64,000 nucleotides of DNA from Trebonia sp963795335 (GCA_963795335.1 CAWCHI010000007.1:186001-250000); one strand, 5' to 3'; shown: positions 51,844-61,325, counted from the first letter of the stretch. Numbers and translations: made by a program. Notes: a model not told the origin generated them from the letters alone.

Positions 51844-52854
51844 ATGGTGAAGTCAAGTCGCCTGCTGGAGATGCTGCTCGTGCTGCAGACCCGCGGCTCG
51901 GTGACGGCGGCCGAGCTCGCCCGGCGGCTCGAGGTGTCGCCGCGGACGGTCTACCGCGACGCCGAGGCGCTCGGCGCGGCCGGGGTGCCGGTCTACGCCG
52001 AGCGCGGTCGCGGCGGCGGGATCCGGCTGCTGCCCGGCTACCGGACCGACGTCACCGGGCTGACCCAGGACGAGGCCCGCGCCCTGTTCGTGCTCACCAC
52101 CGGCGGGGCCCAGGCTGACCTGGGACTGGCGGCCCCGCTCCGTTCGGCGGTGGCGAAAGTGCTGCGGGCGGTACCCGCACCGTTCCAGCAGGCGGCCACC
52201 ACCGCCAGCCAGCGGGTGCTGGTCGACCCGGCCGGCTGGATGCGGCCTGCCGACGAGGCGGGGGAACTGGGCACCCTCCAGGCGGCGGTGTTCGCGGGCC
52301 AGCGGGTGCGGCTGCGCTACCGCTCCAGCGGGCAGCCGCGGGCGGCCGAACGGGTGGTCGACCCGTACGGGCTCGTGTCCAAGTCGGGAGTCTGGTACCT
52401 GGTGGCCGACGCCGGCGGCGAGGCGCGGCTGTTCCGGGTGTCGCGGGTCGAGGCCGCTTCCCCGACCGGCGAGCCGGCCCAACGCCGGGAAGGAGTGGAG
52501 CTGGCGGGGCTGTGGGAGGAACTGCGCCGCCAGGTCGACGAGCGGCCGCTGCCGGTCGCGGTGACCGCCCGGGTCCGGCGGGAACGGCTGGACATGTTCA
52601 GCCGGGTGTTCGCCGCGCACCTGGCCGGGGCGGAGGCGGCCCGTGTCCCGGACGATGCCCGTGTCCCTGACGATGCCGGTGACTCCGGGTGGGCCGCGGT
52701 GAAGTTGCGGTTCGCCGCCGTCCCGGCCGCCCGGGTGCTGCTCAGCCTCGGCGGCGACGTCGAGGTCATCTCGCCGGCCGAGGTCCGCGACGACCTGGCC
52801 GCGACCGCCGCCGAGGTTACCGCCCGCTACGCGGAGGATGCTGCGCCGCTGTAA
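51844..52854 (+). CDS. WYL-domain transcriptional regulator (YafY type)
   Basis: The N-terminal HTH_11 domain is LLEMLLVLQTRGSVTAAELA with RRLEVSPRTVYRDAEAL. The WYL core is RVRLRYRSSGQPRAAERVVD, then PYGLVSKSGVWYLVADAGGE with W-Y-L, and ARLFRVSRVEAASPTGEPAQ. The C-terminal WCX domain ends near ELISPAEVRDDL-like text (VEVISPAEVRDDLAATAAEV). The 336-residue length is normal. A tandem RVPDDARVPDDAG insert at about residues 260-275 is unusual. WYL domains sense small ligands or nucleic acids; the adjacent DinB gene is the likely target. Confidence 0.92.
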   Translation: MVKSSRLLEMLLVLQTRGSVTAAELARRLEVSPRTVYRDAEALGAAGVPVYAERGRGGGIRLLPGYRTDVTGLTQDEARALFVLTTGGAQADLGLAAPLRSAVAKVLRAVPAPFQQAATTASQRVLVDPAGWMRPADEAGELGTLQAAVFAGQRVRLRYRSSGQPRAAERVVDPYGLVSKSGVWYLVADAGGEARLFRVSRVEAASPTGEPAQRREGVELAGLWEELRRQVDERPLPVAVTARVRRERLDMFSRVFAAHLAGAEAARVPDDARVPDDAGDSGWAAVKLRFAAVPAARVLLSLGGDVEVISPAEVRDDLAATAAEVTARYAEDAAPL

Positions 52855-52995
52855 CCCAGACCGTCCGCGAGACCTCTCCCCGCTTGGGAGGCGCTTCCCC
52901 TGAGCCAACCCACAGGCGCCTTGCACCTGCTTGTCAGTCTTGGGCCGGATCATGAAAGCACAGTCGGGTTGGACGGCTCGCTCGCGAGTCGCTTC

Positions 52996-53036
52996 CGCCG
53001 CCCGCCGCAGGACCAGGCCCCTTGCGGCGGGCGGCG
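52996..53036. terminator. bidirectional hairpin between convergent genes
   Basis: CGCCGCCCGCCGCA and TGCGGCGGGCGGCG are perfect 14-bp arms around a 13-nt loop, followed by GATTTTCC. It lies between the converging ends of the first WYL gene and the second DinB gene. The rest of the 213-nt gap shows nothing else. Confidence 0.75.
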
Positions 53037-53068
53037 GATTTTCCGTCTCTGCGCCCGGAGGCTTTCGC

Positions 53069-53611
53069 TCAGCCCATCGACTTGGCGCCGTCGAGCGCCT
53101 CGCGGATGATGTCCGCGTGCCCGGCGTGCTGGCAGGTCTCGCTGGCGATGTGCAGCAGCGTGCGCCGGGCCGACCAGCGCTTGCCCGGCTCGTTCCACGG
53201 GGCGGGCGGCAGCGGATGGCTGACGTCCAGGCCGGGCAGGTCCGCCACCAGCGCGTCGGTGCGCCGGGTGACCTCTTCGTACTCCTCCAGCACCCCCGCC
53301 AGGGTCTCATCTGGCAGCAGCCGGAACCCGTCCGCCCAGGCGGCGTAGTCCGCCTCGGTCATCGCGGTGAAGTCGGGGGCGACCGACGGCCCGTGCTCGA
53401 TGAACGCGCTCCAGTTCCGCTCGACCGCGGTGACGTGCTTGATCAGGCCGCCGAGGGTCAGCTCGCTGACGGTGGTGCGGCGCCGCGCCTGCTCGTCGTC
53501 CAGGTCGCGGACGGTGAAGCGGAGGAAGTGCCGGGCGTGCGCCAGCGTCTCCAGCAGGTCCGCCCGCTCGCCCGTGATGGTGGTGGTGTCGCCCGTGATG
53601 CCGCTGCTCAT
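53069..53611 (-). CDS. DinB family protein
   Basis: The 180-residue protein from the ATG at 53611 reads ETLAHARHFLRFTVRDLDDE with VSELTLGGLIKHVTAVERNW (metal histidine) and ARRTLLHIASETCQHAGHAD with H-A-G-H-A-D, the second metal site. This is the DUF664 subgroup, different from the DinB protein at 51222. It is divergent from a second WYL regulator. Confidence 0.9.
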   Translation of the reverse strand: MSSGITGDTTTITGERADLLETLAHARHFLRFTVRDLDDEQARRRTTVSELTLGGLIKHVTAVERNWSAFIEHGPSVAPDFTAMTEADYAAWADGFRLLPDETLAGVLEEYEEVTRRTDALVADLPGLDVSHPLPPAPWNEPGKRWSARRTLLHIASETCQHAGHADIIREALDGAKSMG

Positions 53612-53715
53612 AACGTGCCGCCTTCCGCGTTGTGATCTGTTGACCGCCTGACAACACCGACGGTAGAGGTTATTGAGGCCAGTTTCTGTCCGCAATGTGC
53701 GGGACAATCGCAGAC

Positions 53716-54696
53716 ATGGCGAACACCAGCAACCGGGCCCTGCGCCTGCTCTCCCTGCTGCAGAACCACCGCTTCTGGCCCGGGGCGGAGCTGGCGGGCC
53801 GGCTTGGTGTCTCCGCCCGGACGCTGCGCCGGGACGTGGACCGGCTGCGGGAGCTCGGCTACCCGGTCAGTGCTCACCCCGGGGTGGACGGCGGCTACCA
53901 GCTCGCCTCCGGGACGGCGCTGCCGCCGCTGGTGCTCGACGACGATGAGGCGGTCGCGGTCGCGGCGGCGCTGCGGCTGGCGACCACGGGCGCCGGCACC
54001 GAGGCGGCCGCGCGCACGCTGGCGAAGCTGTCGCAGGTGATGCCGGCCCGGCTGCGGCGCCGGGCCGAGGCGGTGGCCGTGATGACCGAGTCCGCCAGCT
54101 GGGACCCGGCCCGCGCGGGGCAGGCCGACGCGATCGACCCCGACGTGCTGGCGGGCGCCGCTCTCGCCTGCCGGGACAGCGAGCGGATCCGGTTCGGCTA
54201 CGTCGCCGCCAGCGGCGAGCGGACCGAGCGGCACGCCGAGCCGCACCGGCTGGTCGTCCTCGACCGCCGCTGGTACCTGGTCGCCTACGACCTGGACCGG
54301 AACGACTGGCGCAGCTTCCGGCTCGACCGGGTGAGCGGGGCGCCGCAGCCGACCGGCGCCCGGTTCCGGCCCCGGCCGCTGCCGGCCGGCGACGCGGCCG
54401 ACTTCGTCCGCAAGAACATCACCGCGGCCGACGCGGCCGCACCCGCGGTGCAGGTCGAGGCGGTGGTCGAGGCACCCGCCGCCGCGGTCCGGCAGCGGAT
54501 CGGGCGGTGGGCGACGGTGACCGAGGACGGCCCCGGGCGCTGCCGGCTGTCGATGAAGACGCCGGACACCGACTGGGTGATGATCGCGCTCGGGCTGACC
54601 GGGGCCGACTTCCGGATTGTGTCCCCGCCGGAGATGGCGGAGAAGGTGGCGAGCTGGGGGGCCCGGTTCCGCCGCGCGTCTTCCGCGGCGGGCTGA
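53716..54696 (+). CDS. WYL-domain transcriptional regulator (second copy of the module)
   Basis: The HTH region is ALRLLSLLQNHRFWPGAELA with GRLGVSARTLRRDVDRLREL; the WYL core reads IRFGYVAASGERTERHAEPH with RLVVLDRRWYLVAYDLDRND (W-Y-L) and WRSFRLDRVSGAPQPTGARF. The WCX end is FRIVSPPEMAEKVASWGARF. The protein is only distantly similar to the first WYL regulator, so the two DinB/WYL pairs probably arose separately or diverged long ago. ATG 53716 (MANTSNRAL) is preferred to 53695. Confidence 0.92.
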   Translation: MANTSNRALRLLSLLQNHRFWPGAELAGRLGVSARTLRRDVDRLRELGYPVSAHPGVDGGYQLASGTALPPLVLDDDEAVAVAAALRLATTGAGTEAAARTLAKLSQVMPARLRRRAEAVAVMTESASWDPARAGQADAIDPDVLAGAALACRDSERIRFGYVAASGERTERHAEPHRLVVLDRRWYLVAYDLDRNDWRSFRLDRVSGAPQPTGARFRPRPLPAGDAADFVRKNITAADAAAPAVQVEAVVEAPAAAVRQRIGRWATVTEDGPGRCRLSMKTPDTDWVMIALGLTGADFRIVSPPEMAEKVASWGARFRRASSAAG

Positions 54697-54730
54697 CGTC
54701 AGGCGGGCTTGCCGCCAGTCACAGGCGGAC

Positions 54731-57700
54731 CTAGGGCACTGTGACCGGCTGGATGACGACGGGGCCGAGGGTGGGGTTGAGCTCGGTTGCCTGCGAGACC
54801 CCCGCTGGCGTGATCACGTCCATGGCCTTGGGCACGGTGGACGGGTCGACCTGGCAGATCGGCGCGGTGCCGCCCGGGGCGCAGACCCCGAACGAGTAGG
54901 CGCCAGGTGTCGCCGTGAAGGCGCGCGCCTGATCGGAGCTGAACCCGTCCTGGCCGGCCAGGACCACGCTGAAGCCCCAGCCGGACGCCGGGGTGCCGAA
55001 CTGCGCTTCCGGCAGCGCGACGGTGATCGTCTTGTCGGCCTGCACGGCCAGCGCGGATGCGGTCCCCACCGCGTTACCCGCCGGGTTCACCCACACGGGC
55101 GAGGCGAACCCCTGCACCTCGACCCGCTGGCTCCACGCGCCGGACGGCGCGATGGCGTAGTTCCGCGAGGTGTACGCGGCCTGGGTGGAGGTCGCCGAGG
55201 CGCCCGGCACGTGCACGTAGATGTCGAGCAGCTGCGCCCCGTCGAGCGACCCGAACGTGGGCACCAGGGTGGCCAGCGTCACCCGCAGGTAGGCGTAGGT
55301 GCCGTCGCTCAGGACCTGGAACCGGGTCAGGTCAAACGACCCGGGGACGAAGTCCGCGGCGGTCGGGTACTGGTACGTGCCCGGCCCGTTGTCGTCCCCG
55401 GTGGGGTCGGTCACGTCGAGCACGGTGCTGCCGCCGCCCTCGGCACTGACCGTGACCTGGGCGTAGCCGGTGCTCCGGCCGCCGGGCGCGGTGGCCGTCG
55501 CGGTGATCGCGTTGGTGCCGAAGCCGACCGGCACGTTCACCGAGAAGGACCCGTCGGCCCCCGCGGTCGTGCTGGCGACGGTGGCGGCCTCGCCGGTGGT
55601 CGAGTCAGCCGCCTGAATCGAGACCGCCGACCCGGGGGCGGTCGTCCCCGTCACCGCGGTCGTGGCGGTGGTCAGCGTGGCCCCCGAGGCCGGGGCTGTG
55701 ATCGTCACCGGCAGCGATCCGGGCGCTCCGTGGGTGATGTAACGGCCGGTCGTGACCGCCGGGGTGTCCACGTTGCGGCCGGCGCCCAGCGAGGCGATCA
55801 GCCGCAGTTCCTGAGCCTGGGCCCAGCTCAGCGGGGACGCTGAGCCAGCCGCCTTGCCGTCGGTGAAACCGATGGACGCGGTAGCCGGGTCGCTGCCGTA
55901 CGGCGAGGCGGCCAGGTCCGGGTCTTCCCAGGCCTGCTCGGGCACCAGCCCCACCCCGGACGAGAAGTTGATCATCGACTGGAGCAGGGACTTCGCGTCG
56001 CTGCTGTTCCCCGCGGCCAGGTCGGACTCGGCCCGCTCACCGGACAGGACCGGCCACAGGTGCCCGGTTCCGCTGTCGGTCGGCGGCCAGGGCGCCCCGG
56101 GCGTCGTGCACGAGCCCTGGCTCGGCTGGTAGCAGTCGCCGTACCCGTCGGCGCTGCCGTCCGCGGCTGAGTTCCCGTAGCGGTAGTAACCGGTGCCGCT
56201 GGGGGTGGACACCGCGATGTTCTTGTCGTAAATCGCCAGCGAGGCCTGGATGTCGGGGTCGTTGACGGGCAGCTCGCCGAGCCGGGCCAGCTCCTGGAAG
56301 CCGCCGTCGAGGACGCTGCGCTGGTCGAGGGTGGGACCGCCGTTGCCGAGGCTGTAGCTGATGGCGGCGTTGGGGTCCCCGGTCTTCGACAGCCGGATGA
56401 AGTAGCGCGGGCCGTCTGGGCCGGTGGTGGTCACCGTCCAGTTCTTGATGTTGCGCTGGAAGTCGTCCGCGGTGGCCTGGTAGAGGTTGGCCCGCGCCGT
56501 GTCACCGTGGCTCGCGGCGATGGCCGAGGCGGCGGTCAGCCCGGCGATCTCGGCGGCGATCGTGGACGGGGAGTAGCCGGTCTGCTCTTCCCAGCGCTCC
56601 ACGCCGTCCGAGGGCCCGTTGGCGACCAGGAAGTCGGCCGCCGGGCGGATGTGGTCCTGCCACAGCGCGGTGTCGCCGCCGAGCCCGGACTCCTGCGCCA
56701 TCAGGATCGGGTAGGCCGTCTCGTCCAGCTGCAGGCCGCCGGTGTCCGGCGCGGCCTTGCCGTTCAGCAGCGAGTTGCGCGGCATCGCCCCGGACGGGAG
56801 CTGCTGCCGGTCGAACAGGAACAGCGTGGCCGCCCGGGCCGTGGCGACGTCCCCGTCGGCCATGAGCCCGGTGAAGATCTCGTAGAGGTCGCGGGCGAAC
56901 ACCTCGCGGTAGGAGCCGAAGTAGGACGGCTCGCCGCTGGCGGTCACCCCGGCCGGCACCGACTGTCCCCACGGGCTGGCCAGCGAGGCGACGATCGCAC
57001 CGGGGTAGGTCTTGTCCTCGCTGGCCTTCAGGACGTTGGCCGAGAGGTAGTAGGAACGGGCCAGGCTGGCCTCGCCGGCGGGCCGCTTGAGGCCGGCGTC
57101 GTAGGCGGCCCAGCCGAGCAGGTACCTGACCGCGGTGAGCACGAATGGCTGGCTCATGGAGGCCTGGGCGACGGAGACGGACTGCGCCTCGCTCCGGCCG
57201 AACCCCAGCGCGAGCGTCACCTGGTGGCCGCTCCCGGGAGTCACGTCCTCGGTCGCGACGATGTGGCCGCCGGGCGCGGAGGTGTAGGACGTGAGCGCGT
57301 GGGCCGAGTCCAGCTGGGTGAGGCCGTCGCTGGCGGTGCCCTCGTAGCCGACGCTTGCCGCCTGGTCGGACGTGGCGTCTAGGGCCATGTAGGTCGGTAC
57401 CGCGTAGTCCCGGTTGACCGCGTTGGTGACCGTGTTGGTGCTGGAGACCACCGGGATGGCTGCGCCGGCCGAGGTGGTCACGACGCCCGTGTTGGCGCCG
57501 GCGTTCTCCGTTCCGCCTCCGCCGTTGCCGTTGACGTGCGCGTCGAGCCGGGCGTACAGGTGCAAGCCGGCCAGGTTCGTGTCCGAGCCCGCCGTGTCCT
57601 GCAGCGTGGTGTGCATCAGCACCGTGTCGCGGGCCGGGTCGGTGATGTAGGTAGTGACCAGCCGGAAGCCGTGCTTGGCGTCGGTGGAGGTGACGGTGCA

Positions 57701-58066
57701 GGACATCCCGGTCGGGTCCGCGGCCACCGTGTAGGTCATGTCACGGCTCTGCATGTCGGTGAAGGTGGACCCGTCGGTCACGACGTACTGCAGCGTGCTC
57801 ACGTTGGTGTTGTCCACGGTGGGCTCGTAGACGTCGGACAGCACCCCGTCCGCCACCGTGTACCAGACCTTCGAGCCCGTGCCCGCGGCCGTGCCGACGC
57901 AGTCCTTCCGGGCCAGGTCGAAGTACGACGGCGCCCCCGGTCCGCCTGGCGCCGCCGTGGCCGCCCGGGCCGGACTGGCCGGCGTCGCCGCCGACGCGGC
58001 GACCGCCAGGCCGGCCACCACGGCCGCACTTGCGGCCAGCGAAAGCAAACGGCGTCCACGAACCAC
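54731..58066 (-). CDS. secreted glucodextranase/glucoamylase-like GH15 enzyme, multidomain
   Basis: AGGAGG lies 7 nt before the GTG at 58066. A signal peptide is clear (VVRGRRLLSLAASAAVVAGL, then AVAASAATPASPARA). Residues ~45-300 are the glucodextranase N domain (KVWYTVADGVLSDVYEPTVD, GLHLYARLDAHVNGNGG). Residues ~310-700 are the GH15 barrel (EPSYFGSYREVFARDLYEIF with substrate-binding R-D-x-Y, then ERWEEQTGYSPSTIAAEIAG with the general-acid E-E and VPEQAWEDPDL with the catalytic base). An Ig-like domain (~760-850) and a Glucodextran_C domain (VTDPTGDDNGPGTYQYPTAA onward) follow. It should release glucose from the ends of dextran or starch outside the cell. Confidence 0.93.
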   Translation of the reverse strand: MVRGRRLLSLAASAAVVAGLAVAASAATPASPARAATAAPGGPGAPSYFDLARKDCVGTAAGTGSKVWYTVADGVLSDVYEPTVDNTNVSTLQYVVTDGSTFTDMQSRDMTYTVAADPTGMSCTVTSTDAKHGFRLVTTYITDPARDTVLMHTTLQDTAGSDTNLAGLHLYARLDAHVNGNGGGGTENAGANTGVVTTSAGAAIPVVSSTNTVTNAVNRDYAVPTYMALDATSDQAASVGYEGTASDGLTQLDSAHALTSYTSAPGGHIVATEDVTPGSGHQVTLALGFGRSEAQSVSVAQASMSQPFVLTAVRYLLGWAAYDAGLKRPAGEASLARSYYLSANVLKASEDKTYPGAIVASLASPWGQSVPAGVTASGEPSYFGSYREVFARDLYEIFTGLMADGDVATARAATLFLFDRQQLPSGAMPRNSLLNGKAAPDTGGLQLDETAYPILMAQESGLGGDTALWQDHIRPAADFLVANGPSDGVERWEEQTGYSPSTIAAEIAGLTAASAIAASHGDTARANLYQATADDFQRNIKNWTVTTTGPDGPRYFIRLSKTGDPNAAISYSLGNGGPTLDQRSVLDGGFQELARLGELPVNDPDIQASLAIYDKNIAVSTPSGTGYYRYGNSAADGSADGYGDCYQPSQGSCTTPGAPWPPTDSGTGHLWPVLSGERAESDLAAGNSSDAKSLLQSMINFSSGVGLVPEQAWEDPDLAASPYGSDPATASIGFTDGKAAGSASPLSWAQAQELRLIASLGAGRNVDTPAVTTGRYITHGAPGSLPVTITAPASGATLTTATTAVTGTTAPGSAVSIQAADSTTGEAATVASTTAGADGSFSVNVPVGFGTNAITATATAPGGRSTGYAQVTVSAEGGGSTVLDVTDPTGDDNGPGTYQYPTAADFVPGSFDLTRFQVLSDGTYAYLRVTLATLVPTFGSLDGAQLLDIYVHVPGASATSTQAAYTSRNYAIAPSGAWSQRVEVQGFASPVWVNPAGNAVGTASALAVQADKTITVALPEAQFGTPASGWGFSVVLAGQDGFSSDQARAFTATPGAYSFGVCAPGGTAPICQVDPSTVPKAMDVITPAGVSQATELNPTLGPVVIQPVTVP

Positions 58067-58117
58067 GGCCAGACCTCCTCGTCGTGCCTGCGGCCTCGGA
58101 TTCGCACGTCAGCCGGC

Positions 58118-58135
58118 TAAAGGCGCCAGCCTTTA
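58118..58135. promoter_or_regulatory. candidate operator upstream of the GH15 gene
   Basis: TAAAGGC and GCCTTTA form a perfect inverted repeat with a GCCA spacer, about 52 nt upstream of the GTG. No regulator gene for sugars lies in the window. Confidence 0.45.
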
Positions 58136-58239
58136 CCCAAACGTCCCTCAGGCCCGGGCTAAGCTTTCTCCCACCCCAGCACCCACGTCAAGCAACAATT
58201 CGGAACGTCTTGCCACGCCAACCGCCAGGGACATCCGCC

Positions 58240-58974
58240 TTAGCTGCTCGCCGGGCTGAACAGTTTCCAGTGCCCCTCGGAGACGACCTCGACGGCGCCG
58301 TCGACGACCTTCACGGCCGTCGCATCGTCGATCGCGTAGGCCGGGACACCGAGCCGGCTGGCCCATTTCTCCGCCGCCGCCACGTCCTGCGGGTCATCGT
58401 ATTCCACGTGCGGGATGATCGTGAAGTCAACGAGCCCCGCTCCCTCGGCGTGGACCAGGGTCCTGGTGACGTCTCCCCCGGGCCCGGCGAACACGATGTC
58501 TTCCGACCAGAGCGTTTCCCCGCTGCGGTGGGGCTCATGGGAGTACGTCTCGCCGAACCTGGCCGCCATCGCGATGCTGCCGGCGCTCACCCCGACATAC
58601 ACCGTCTCGGTCAGGGAGGGCAGAAGGCCCGCGAGCCCTGAGTGCTTCAGCCAGTAGGCCAGGAACACCGGGTCGCCGCCCCACACCAGCAGGGCATCCG
58701 CCTCCTGGACCGCCGCGGTCCAGACGTCCTGGCCGATGCTGGGCAGCGCGGTGAGCTCCAGGACGCCGAGCGACTTCCACCCCAGACCAGCGAACGGGCT
58801 CTTGGTGTTCCCGCAGATCGCCTGGTACGCGCCCGCGGCCCCGCCCGGGAAGGGGTAGATCCCAGTCGGCACGATGAGGGCGCTGGACTCGGCGACCGGC
58901 TTGCCCAGGAGCTCCACGAGCACCGCGTGGATGGCCGGGTTGCTGATGCCTGAGGAAGTGAGAAGAAGCTTCAT
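58240..58974 (-). CDS. peptidase S51-like (dipeptidase E/cyanophycinase family)
   Basis: The 244-residue protein starts MKLLLTSSGISNPAIHAVLV. The serine nucleophile lies in VYVGVSAGSIAMAARF (G-x-S-A-G-S), after DALLVWGGDPVFLAYWLKHS; the histidine region is DFTIIPHVEYDDPQD. The family cleaves N-terminal Asp dipeptides or cyanophycin; the present protein is nearest to PepE in length. It is intracellular. It follows the GH15 gene's upstream region and ends 174 nt before it in the same direction. Confidence 0.87.
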   Translation of the reverse strand: MKLLLTSSGISNPAIHAVLVELLGKPVAESSALIVPTGIYPFPGGAAGAYQAICGNTKSPFAGLGWKSLGVLELTALPSIGQDVWTAAVQEADALLVWGGDPVFLAYWLKHSGLAGLLPSLTETVYVGVSAGSIAMAARFGETYSHEPHRSGETLWSEDIVFAGPGGDVTRTLVHAEGAGLVDFTIIPHVEYDDPQDVAAAEKWASRLGVPAYAIDDATAVKVVDGAVEVVSEGHWKLFSPASS

Positions 58975-59112
58975 GAAGACCTGTCCTCCCGGACCGCCGC
59001 CGCCTGACCGATGACGTCCTGGTGACGTCCTGATGACGACGAATGAAGGGAGCAAATCTCATCGCGCCGGCACGGCACGCCAGGTCAGGTGCCCATCGAG
59101 CACTGACACAGG

Positions 59113-61086
59113 CTATGACGCAGTCGCCGTCGGCAGTGGCACACTGCTGGTCGTCAGCGTGGGCGTGGGGGTCGGTGTCGTCGGCGTCGGCGTCGGGGTG
59201 GGCGTCGGGGTCGGGGTCGGCGACGAAGTGGTCGGCGTCGGGGTGGGGGTGCTGGTCGTGGGTGTCGCCGTCGGCTTGCTGGTGGTCGGGCTGGTCGTCG
59301 GCGACTTCGTGGCGGTCGGCTTCGCGGTCGAGGCACGCGGGCTCACCGTCGGTTTGGTGGAGCCGACGGCAGTGGGCGACGCAGCATTCGACGCCGCCAG
59401 CGTGGGCCCGCAGGACACCGTGTATGCCGCCGGCTTGGAAGCCGCGACAGCCGGCGCGGTCACTACGAGCACCACGTTCCCGGACGCCGGCACCCACGCC
59501 GGGAACGTCAGCGGGTTCACCGCTTGCGAGCCGGCGGAATTGAAAACCAGCTGAACCGGCGTGGTCTTCGTCCCGTCGGACATGGCCCAGTAGAAGCTGA
59601 CGGTCCCCGCGTTCCTGGCCGTGATCGTGCCGGTGGCGGTCAGGGTCGGATGCGGAGCCGTGCATGAGGGAAACGTCAGCGCCGCCGGCTTCACCGTCGC
59701 TGACACGGCTATGTCGCTGTTCGCGGTGCTGCACAGCAGCGAGTACGAGACCTTGTCCGAGGTCACGGCGCCGGGGTTGAGGAGCACCTTGACCTGGGCC
59801 CACCCGTCGCCCGCGGTGCGGGTCGTGATCGTCCCGCCGCTCACCTGCTGCTGCCCGGGCGAGGTGAAGTTCAGCGTCCGCACCGGACCCGGCTTGCCCG
59901 ATGAGTACAGCCACTGGTAGGAGACCGGTCCCGGCTGGAGATCGGTGATGGAACCGGTGAAGGTGAACCTGGCCGGGGTGGCGCACTTGGAGGCCACCAC
60001 GGGAGGCGTCACGGTGACCTCAGCGTCGACCGAGGAGGCGGACACGCTGCTCAACTCGACCTGGTGGCCGGACGTCTTGTACAGCGCGATCGTGCCCGCC
60101 CCGAGGAGCACGACGAGTGCGACGGCCGCGGCCGACGCGGTGGCCAGCACCTTGCGCCGGGCGAGCCGGGTCACCCGCGCGGACCCGGCTCCCGCTCTGC
60201 CTTCATGCAATGTCAGCAGTTCGGCCTCGCGCTCCGCGAGCTCACGGCGGCCGGCGTCCTCCCAGTAGGGCCCGTAGGCGGCCGCTGCCCGCGGGCCGAG
60301 CTCGCTGACGAACGACATCGCGCTCGCTGGCCGGGCCTGCGGGTCCTTGGCCAGCCCCCAGGCGATGAGGTCCTGGAGCGGCAGCGGGTACTGCTCAAGC
60401 GGCACCGGCGTGGATTCGTGCTGGTCGCGCAGCCGCCGCGACCGCCCGGTGAAGGGGGGCTTGCCGGTCAGGCTCTCACACAGGGTCGCGGTGGCGGCGT
60501 AGATGTCGGTCGCCGGGACGTTCGGCGCCCCGTGCCACAGTTCCGGCGCCATGTACTCCGGCGTGCCCGCGGCGGTCATCCGCCGGTCCGTCTTCACCGC
60601 GACACCGAAGTCGGTCAGCGTGCACCAGCCGCGGGCGTCGATCAGCACGTTGTCCGGCTTGACGTCCCGGTGCGGGAGACGGCGCGCGTGAGCGGCGGCC
60701 AGCGCGAGCAGCGAGTCCATCAGGACGACGAGCGCGGCCGCGGCGCCGAGCGGCCCGCGGCGCGCGAGCATCTCGCGCAGCGAGACGCCGTCGACCAGCT
60801 CCGTCACGATCGCTGCGCCCTCGCCCGGCTCCTCGACATAGCCGAGGACCTGGACCATGTGCGGGGCGTTCACGGTCATCAGCTGTTCGGCTTCGAAACG
60901 GAGTTCCCCGATGAACCCGGGATCGCGCACCAGGTCCTTGTGGAAGTACTTGATCGCGGCGCGCTGACCGGTGGCATCGTGGACCGCGGCTACCACCCGG
61001 CCGGAAACCCCGTGCCCGAGGGGCCGCTCTTCGGTGTAGCCGGGCACCGTCCATTCGGCGTAGCTGGGTACCGTCCACGCGGACAT
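59113..61086 (-). CDS. membrane serine/threonine protein kinase with Thr/Pro-rich extracytoplasmic tail
   Basis: The kinase domain (about 15-280) has LGHGVSGRVVAAVHDATGQR, AAIKYF, a canonical HRDVKPDNVLIDARG and LTDFGVAVKTDRRMTAAGTP. A linker and membrane helix (VLATASAAAVALVVLLGAGT) follow, then two ~100-residue beta domains (ARFTFTGSITDLQPGPVSYQ, TLTATGTITARNAGTVSFYW) and a ~90-residue tail of Thr-Pro repeats, probably glycosylated or wall-spanning. The N-terminus shows a small duplication (WTVPSYAE then WTVPGYTEE). It is a paralogue of the kinase at 18478, which has Ig-like repeats instead of the T-P tail. Targets are unknown. Confidence 0.92.
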   Translation of the reverse strand: MSAWTVPSYAEWTVPGYTEERPLGHGVSGRVVAAVHDATGQRAAIKYFHKDLVRDPGFIGELRFEAEQLMTVNAPHMVQVLGYVEEPGEGAAIVTELVDGVSLREMLARRGPLGAAAALVVLMDSLLALAAAHARRLPHRDVKPDNVLIDARGWCTLTDFGVAVKTDRRMTAAGTPEYMAPELWHGAPNVPATDIYAATATLCESLTGKPPFTGRSRRLRDQHESTPVPLEQYPLPLQDLIAWGLAKDPQARPASAMSFVSELGPRAAAAYGPYWEDAGRRELAEREAELLTLHEGRAGAGSARVTRLARRKVLATASAAAVALVVLLGAGTIALYKTSGHQVELSSVSASSVDAEVTVTPPVVASKCATPARFTFTGSITDLQPGPVSYQWLYSSGKPGPVRTLNFTSPGQQQVSGGTITTRTAGDGWAQVKVLLNPGAVTSDKVSYSLLCSTANSDIAVSATVKPAALTFPSCTAPHPTLTATGTITARNAGTVSFYWAMSDGTKTTPVQLVFNSAGSQAVNPLTFPAWVPASGNVVLVVTAPAVAASKPAAYTVSCGPTLAASNAASPTAVGSTKPTVSPRASTAKPTATKSPTTSPTTSKPTATPTTSTPTPTPTTSSPTPTPTPTPTPTPTTPTPTPTLTTSSVPLPTATAS

Positions 61087-61325
61087 GCGAGACCTCCTTG
61101 CCGAGCCAGGTGCCGTACGCGCGCAGCCGGGTGCCTAACCCAGCGCCCGGCCTGGTGCCTGGCGACGGGGAGCGGCGAGCGTACGGTCCCTCCCGACGGG
61201 GAAAGTCCACGTCAGAGTGGGGGAGTCAATAGTAGGGAAAATGAGCGACCACCGGTATGAGATTGCTCATCTATCTTGCCTGGCACCGCCCGGCTGCCGG
61301 GTGCAGGGGACTGGTGCTGGGCTGC

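Noticed and set aside
59150..59330. GC-rich GTCGGGGT-type tract as a microsatellite or CRISPR-like array
   Set aside because: Read on the minus strand it encodes the Thr-Pro tail of the kinase; units are irregular and there are no spacers.
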